A stretch of 37,114 bases of DNA from Planctomycetota bacterium (GTDB taxonomy: Bacteria > Planctomycetota > UBA1135 > GCA-002686595), in the NCBI GenBank assembly GCA_002686945.1, contig NYYZ01000033.1:1-37114 (forward strand), read 5' to 3'. Below are positions 33,810 to 37,114 of this stretch, one piece after another. The notes below the pieces were generated by a model. It was not told the origin of the DNA, ran no database searches, and saw only the letters and a list, made by a program, of their open reading frames with translations. Numbering within the stretch: the first letter of the stretch is position 1; every line of letters begins with the position of its first letter. Both the position numbers and the translations under genes were made by a program.

Positions 33810-34127
33810 ATGAAATTCCTGGCCCTTCTCCTGATTGCCCTGCCCTTGACCGCCTGCAGCGGAGAGGAGCCCATCGAGACCCCTGTCGATCCTGTTCCGG
33901 CCAAGACCACCTCCATCAGCACTCATGTGCAGTGCGGCTGCACCATCGAATCGATCGGCCACTGCGGCAACTTCGTCGAAATCGACTCAAAGTACATTCC
34001 GATTGCAAATGACAAGGAACTCGGCTTGGGCCACATGGAGTGGTGCAAGCAAGGCCCGGTGGCAGCCGATGTCGCTGGTGAAGTAGTGGACGGTAAGTTC
34101 GTCGCCAGCAAGCTTGACACCAAGTGA
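33810..34127 (+). CDS. Small lipoprotein with conserved Cys (DUF6370-like)
   Basis: A 105-residue lipoprotein. The signal is MKFLALLLIALPLTACSG with the lipidated Cys16. The mature domain carries VQCGCTIESIGHCGNFVEI and HMEWCKQGPVAADVAGEV, with four Cys placed as in small planctomycete proteins that I associate with DUF6370; a metal- or disulfide-bound fold is likely. Role unknown. It follows a metal-efflux remnant, which may be coincidence, and is closed by a strong terminator. Confidence 0.72.
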   Translation: MKFLALLLIALPLTACSGEEPIETPVDPVPAKTTSISTHVQCGCTIESIGHCGNFVEIDSKYIPIANDKELGLGHMEWCKQGPVAADVAGEVVDGKFVASKLDTK

Positions 34128-34181
34128 GTGAAACAGACACTTGAGCCCTAACGCTCTCTAGGCACAGAACTCTGGGAACTC

Positions 34182-34215
34182 AGCCCAGGACACCACTCGT
34201 GCGGTGTCCTGGGCT
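34182..34215 (+). terminator. Strong intrinsic-type terminator
   Basis: A perfect 13-bp stem AGCCCAGGACACC / GGTGTCCTGGGCT with an 8-nt loop, followed by TATATCATT, lies 55 bp after the lipoprotein stop. It covers the open frame start at 34204, so the MOSC gene must start later. Confidence 0.8.
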
Positions 34216-34245
34216 TATATCATTGTGCAAGCCACATTCACACCC

Positions 34246-34779
34246 ATGAACTTCTCCCGCCGCCACGACCGCTGGCTCCGCAAGCTGCCTGCCTCTCCCA
34301 AGGACGAGGGGCTCGTTTGCCTGCTGGTGATCCGCCCTGGAGCCGAAGAAAGCGGAGAACGAGAGCTTCGAGAATCCATCGAACTGACCGTCGAAGGGGG
34401 AATCGCTGGAGATCGCTGGATCAAGAACTCCGAACGGAACTTGGGCAGTCAGGTCAGCTTGATCAACACACACATGATCGGGCAACTCGCCGGCAAGACC
34501 CCGGTGGAACTCTGCGGGGACAACCTGCATGTGGACCTGGACCTCTCCGAGTCCAACCTGCCGATCGGCGCGCGCCTTTTGATCGGCAGCGCAATACTCG
34601 AAATCAGCGCTGTTCCTCACAAACCCTGCGGAGCATTCTGCCACCGATTCGGCACCCGAGCCGCCAAGCGCGTGGCCCGCGGCAACGCCACGGGCCTGCG
34701 CGGTCGTGGGGTTCTCTGCCAAGTGGTCCAGGCAGGAACAATCCAGGTCGCTGACCGGATCGAGGTACGGCGGGATTAG
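34246..34779 (+). CDS. MOSC-domain protein
   Basis: A 177-residue MOSC (molybdenum cofactor sulfurase C-terminal) protein. GGIAGDRWIKN is the family's N-terminal loop, GDNLHVDLDLSESNLPIG follows, and PHKPCGAFCHRFG carries the conserved Cys. MOSC proteins handle sulfur or molybdenum-cofactor ligands and some reduce N-hydroxylated bases. This is a stand-alone YiiM-like or smaller type. The ATG at 34246 lies outside the terminator hairpin. No Moco genes are nearby. Confidence 0.85.
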   Translation: MNFSRRHDRWLRKLPASPKDEGLVCLLVIRPGAEESGERELRESIELTVEGGIAGDRWIKNSERNLGSQVSLINTHMIGQLAGKTPVELCGDNLHVDLDLSESNLPIGARLLIGSAILEISAVPHKPCGAFCHRFGTRAAKRVARGNATGLRGRGVLCQVVQAGTIQVADRIEVRRD

Positions 34780-34952
34780 ACGAAGCGAGAGCAGTTCGAC
34801 TGCCCTCAACGCCCGCAGCCGAGATCGGAGAACACACCGCGAGCATGCTCCCGGGCCCGAGGTCGCATTTGTTCTTGCGCAGATTGGGCACTGCTGGCCC
34901 CGACTCGACCCCAATAGCGGCGTAGCCCAGGCTCAACGGGTACCCTGGACCC

Positions 34953-37114
34953 ATGGACAAGTCCCCCACCTCCTCCTGGCAGCTTGCTTGCTGGGTTGGT
35001 TTGCTCTTGCTGGTCGTCGCAGGTCCCTCTCTTGCCGTGCAAGGAGAGGCTGAACCCTTGCGGGTCTACTTACGAGCGGGGCCCAAGACCCATGGTCCGG
35101 GGGAGCATGACCATCCGCGGTTCCTGGCGGATTGGTCGCAGTTGCTGGAGAAACGCGGAGCGGTCGTGGATGGATCCCTGGATTTTCCGAGTAGCGCGGC
35201 CTTGGCGAAAACCGATGTCCTGGTCTTCTATGCGGCAGAGGGAGGCACCCTCAACCCACAACAACGCCAAGATCTGGATCGCTACCTGGCCCGAGGCGGG
35301 GGCATTGTGGCTCTGCACGATGCGGTCTGCGGAAACGATGCTCAATGGTTCAAGACCATTATTGGAGGCGCCTGGGAACACGGTCACTCCAAGTGGAAGA
35401 TGGGCAAGCTCGGGTTGTACATGGACTCCATGGAACATCCCATCACAAAAGGCATCCCGCACTTTGATTTGGAGGACGAGATCTATTTCGATCTGCACCT
35501 CGATCCCAAGACCCATGTATTGGCCAACAGTTTTCACACTGTGTTCGATGTGACGCCCCAGCTTTGGACCTATGAACCCGGGAGCTACCGGGCCTTTGTC
35601 AGCATCCAAGGGCACTTTACCAAGACCTTCGACCATCCAGCCTGGCAGGCAATTGTCCTGCGCGGGATTGCCTGGGCGGGCAATCGTGATGCGGACTTGT
35701 TCTTGCAGGCAGGCGAATTAGCAGGCCTGCGATATCCCCCCGGCGGCCCCACCCCCCCCGCGCAAGCCAAAGAGAGCTTTGAATTGCATCCTGATTTTGA
35801 GATGCAGTGCGTTGCCTGGGAACCCATGGTGATCAACCCGATCTCCGTGGACTGGGATCGAGATGGTCGCATGTGGGTGGCCTGCACACCAGGGTATCCC
35901 TACAAGGAGAAGTTCACTGGAGTTGCCGCACATGACCAGATCCTGATCTTGGAAGATTCCAACGGGGATGGAGTCATGGATCAGCGCACGGTGTTCTATG
36001 AAGGCCTCGATCTGGTGACAAGTTTGGTGCGCCATGAGAATGGCGTAATCGTGACCGCCGCGCCTGACATCCTCTACCTCGAAGACACCAACGGGGACGA
36101 TCGTGCTGACACGACAACCGTGCTCTACACGGGCTTCGGTTACGGAGACACCCACGCAGTGATCAGCAACATGCGCTGGGGTCCCGACGGTTGGATCTAC
36201 TGCACACAGGGTTACAGCGGTGGAGCTTCGAGGGATATTCGTGGCGCGGCGGATCCAAGCAAGAGCCTCGGTTCCATTCGCAATGGCCTGCTGCGCTTCC
36301 GAGCTGATGGGTCTGCCATCGAACTGGTCTCGTCCTACGGCAGCAACACCTGGGGCCTCGATTTTACGCCGGATGGAGAGCTGTTCTTCACCATGGCCAA
36401 CGGTTCCCACGCGCGACATGTGGTCCTTCCCGAGCGAATGCTGGCAGGACACAGGGTTGGCGGCGTCAACTCCTGGAAGGACATTGTCGATCACCGCAAG
36501 GCTTTCCCCGCATTTCATGACGGCCGTATCAGTTACCTGCAGATCGACTTTGTGGGCGGCTTCACTGCTGCGGCGGGTTGTCTGGTTCAAAGCGGGGGAG
36601 CCTGGCCCTCGGAATTCGACCTGGATCACTTTGTCTGCGAGCCCACGATCAATCTCGTACACCGAGATAAACTAACCACGCGCGGGGTGACCTTCGCCGC
36701 CAGCAAACCCAGGCAGGCTGAGTTCCTTGCCTCACGGGATCTCTGGTTCCGACCAGTGCACCTGCGCACAGGACCGGACGGAGCCATGTATGTTCTGGAT
36801 TTCTACAATCAGGCTGCAGTGCACAACGACACACGCGGACCCAAGCACGGCCCCACCAACGCAGCAGTACGCCCAGACCGAGACAAATTACATGGACGCA
36901 TCTGGCGGGTACAGCACACCGATGCCAGGGATATGTCTGCGAGTTTGCCCCCTGATACTGCAGGCCTGATTGCAACCCTTGGATCCAGAGGATCTTGGCA
37001 ACGACGCACAGCGGAGCGCCTCCTTCGTGAGGGGCCTGGAACAGCAGCGGTGCCAGCCCTGCTTGAATCCTTGAGCAAGTCTGATTCGGTTCACATGCGT
37101 TTACATTCCCTGGC
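34953..37114 (+). CDS. ThuA domain fused to PVC-type membrane-bound dehydrogenase (partial)
   Basis: The gene runs off the right edge; 720 codons are visible without a stop. A signal peptide (CWVGLLLLVVAGPSLAVQG) is followed by a ThuA-like domain at about residues 34-240: LRVYLRAGPKTHGPGEHDH, DVLVFYAAEGGTL, GGGIVALHDAVCGND and GGAWEHGHSKW. From about residue 275, PISVDWDRDGRMWVAC, ILEDSNGDGVMDQRTVFYEGL and SNTWGLDFTPDGELFFT form the propeller of the PVC-type putative membrane-bound dehydrogenase (TIGR02604 family), which usually continues with HEAT repeats and a heme-binding CxxCH domain. HEAT-like helices begin near the edge. This architecture is typical of planctomycetes and verrucomicrobia and suggests periplasmic sugar oxidation. 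Confidence 0.92.
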   Translation, partial: MDKSPTSSWQLACWVGLLLLVVAGPSLAVQGEAEPLRVYLRAGPKTHGPGEHDHPRFLADWSQLLEKRGAVVDGSLDFPSSAALAKTDVLVFYAAEGGTLNPQQRQDLDRYLARGGGIVALHDAVCGNDAQWFKTIIGGAWEHGHSKWKMGKLGLYMDSMEHPITKGIPHFDLEDEIYFDLHLDPKTHVLANSFHTVFDVTPQLWTYEPGSYRAFVSIQGHFTKTFDHPAWQAIVLRGIAWAGNRDADLFLQAGELAGLRYPPGGPTPPAQAKESFELHPDFEMQCVAWEPMVINPISVDWDRDGRMWVACTPGYPYKEKFTGVAAHDQILILEDSNGDGVMDQRTVFYEGLDLVTSLVRHENGVIVTAAPDILYLEDTNGDDRADTTTVLYTGFGYGDTHAVISNMRWGPDGWIYCTQGYSGGASRDIRGAADPSKSLGSIRNGLLRFRADGSAIELVSSYGSNTWGLDFTPDGELFFTMANGSHARHVVLPERMLAGHRVGGVNSWKDIVDHRKAFPAFHDGRISYLQIDFVGGFTAAAGCLVQSGGAWPSEFDLDHFVCEPTINLVHRDKLTTRGVTFAASKPRQAEFLASRDLWFRPVHLRTGPDGAMYVLDFYNQAAVHNDTRGPKHGPTNAAVRPDRDKLHGRIWRVQHTDARDMSASLPPDTAGLIATLGSRGSWQRRTAERLLREGPGTAAVPALLESLSKSDSVHMRLHSL

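Noticed and set aside
1..37114. Insertion sequences, phage genes, CRISPR, tRNA or rRNA
   Set aside because: No transposase, integrase, phage structural protein, regular spaced repeat array or tRNA/rRNA-like sequence was recognised by reading both strands; a tRNA scan was not possible.

Overview
The window is GC-rich and reads as a chromosomal segment of a free-living PVC-group bacterium, most likely a planctomycete. The main evidence is the partial gene at the right edge: a ThuA domain fused to a PVC-type membrane-bound dehydrogenase propeller. Supporting evidence is a formylglycine-type sulfatase plus a second sulfatase remnant, many small lipoproteins, and a long-form CusA pump type. No phage, plasmid, insertion sequence, CRISPR array, tRNA or rRNA was recognised.

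Layout. 1-2456: small lipoproteins and a PAP2 phosphatase. 2457-6370: a membrane glycosyltransferase and an acyltransferase, with gene debris, bracketed by a 71-bp direct repeat. 6666-8493: a Tat-exported metallophosphoesterase, a lipoprotein gene broken by an in-frame TAG, and a tiny membrane protein. 8589-12907: catabolic enzymes, namely alpha-ketoglutaric semialdehyde dehydrogenase, a DapA-family deaminase (together the last steps of hydroxyproline degradation) and an iron-sulfur L-serine deaminase. 13086-18335: cupin, sulfatase, Rieske protein, GNAT acetyltransferase, alkaline-phosphatase-superfamily enzyme and DinB protein. 18332-22594: gcvP with a coupled small gene, divergent from a TetR regulator. 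22747-27011: a thioredoxin-like lipoprotein, then a tightly coupled four-gene operon (Nudix, Gfo/Idh/MocA oxidoreductase, radical SAM, HxGH nucleotidyltransferase). 27008-30077: tonB divergent from a TonB-dependent receptor. 30128-33671: decayed genes, including a TolC-type gene joined by deletion to the 3' part of a CusA-type metal pump. 33810-37114: a cysteine-containing lipoprotein, a MOSC protein and the start of the PVC dehydrogenase.

Three themes stand out. First, a conserved leader precedes several small lipoprotein genes, with a CTCTGAAGGAG box at exactly the same distance from the start codon in three copies. Second, two cargo genes (glycosyltransferase and GNAT) each sit between direct repeats that are copies of the end of a neighbouring gene, as if inserted by the same kind of event. 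Third, the four-gene operon at 23511-27011 has the composition of an uncharacterised nucleotide-activated metabolite or sugar pathway and is the best candidate here for an undescribed system.
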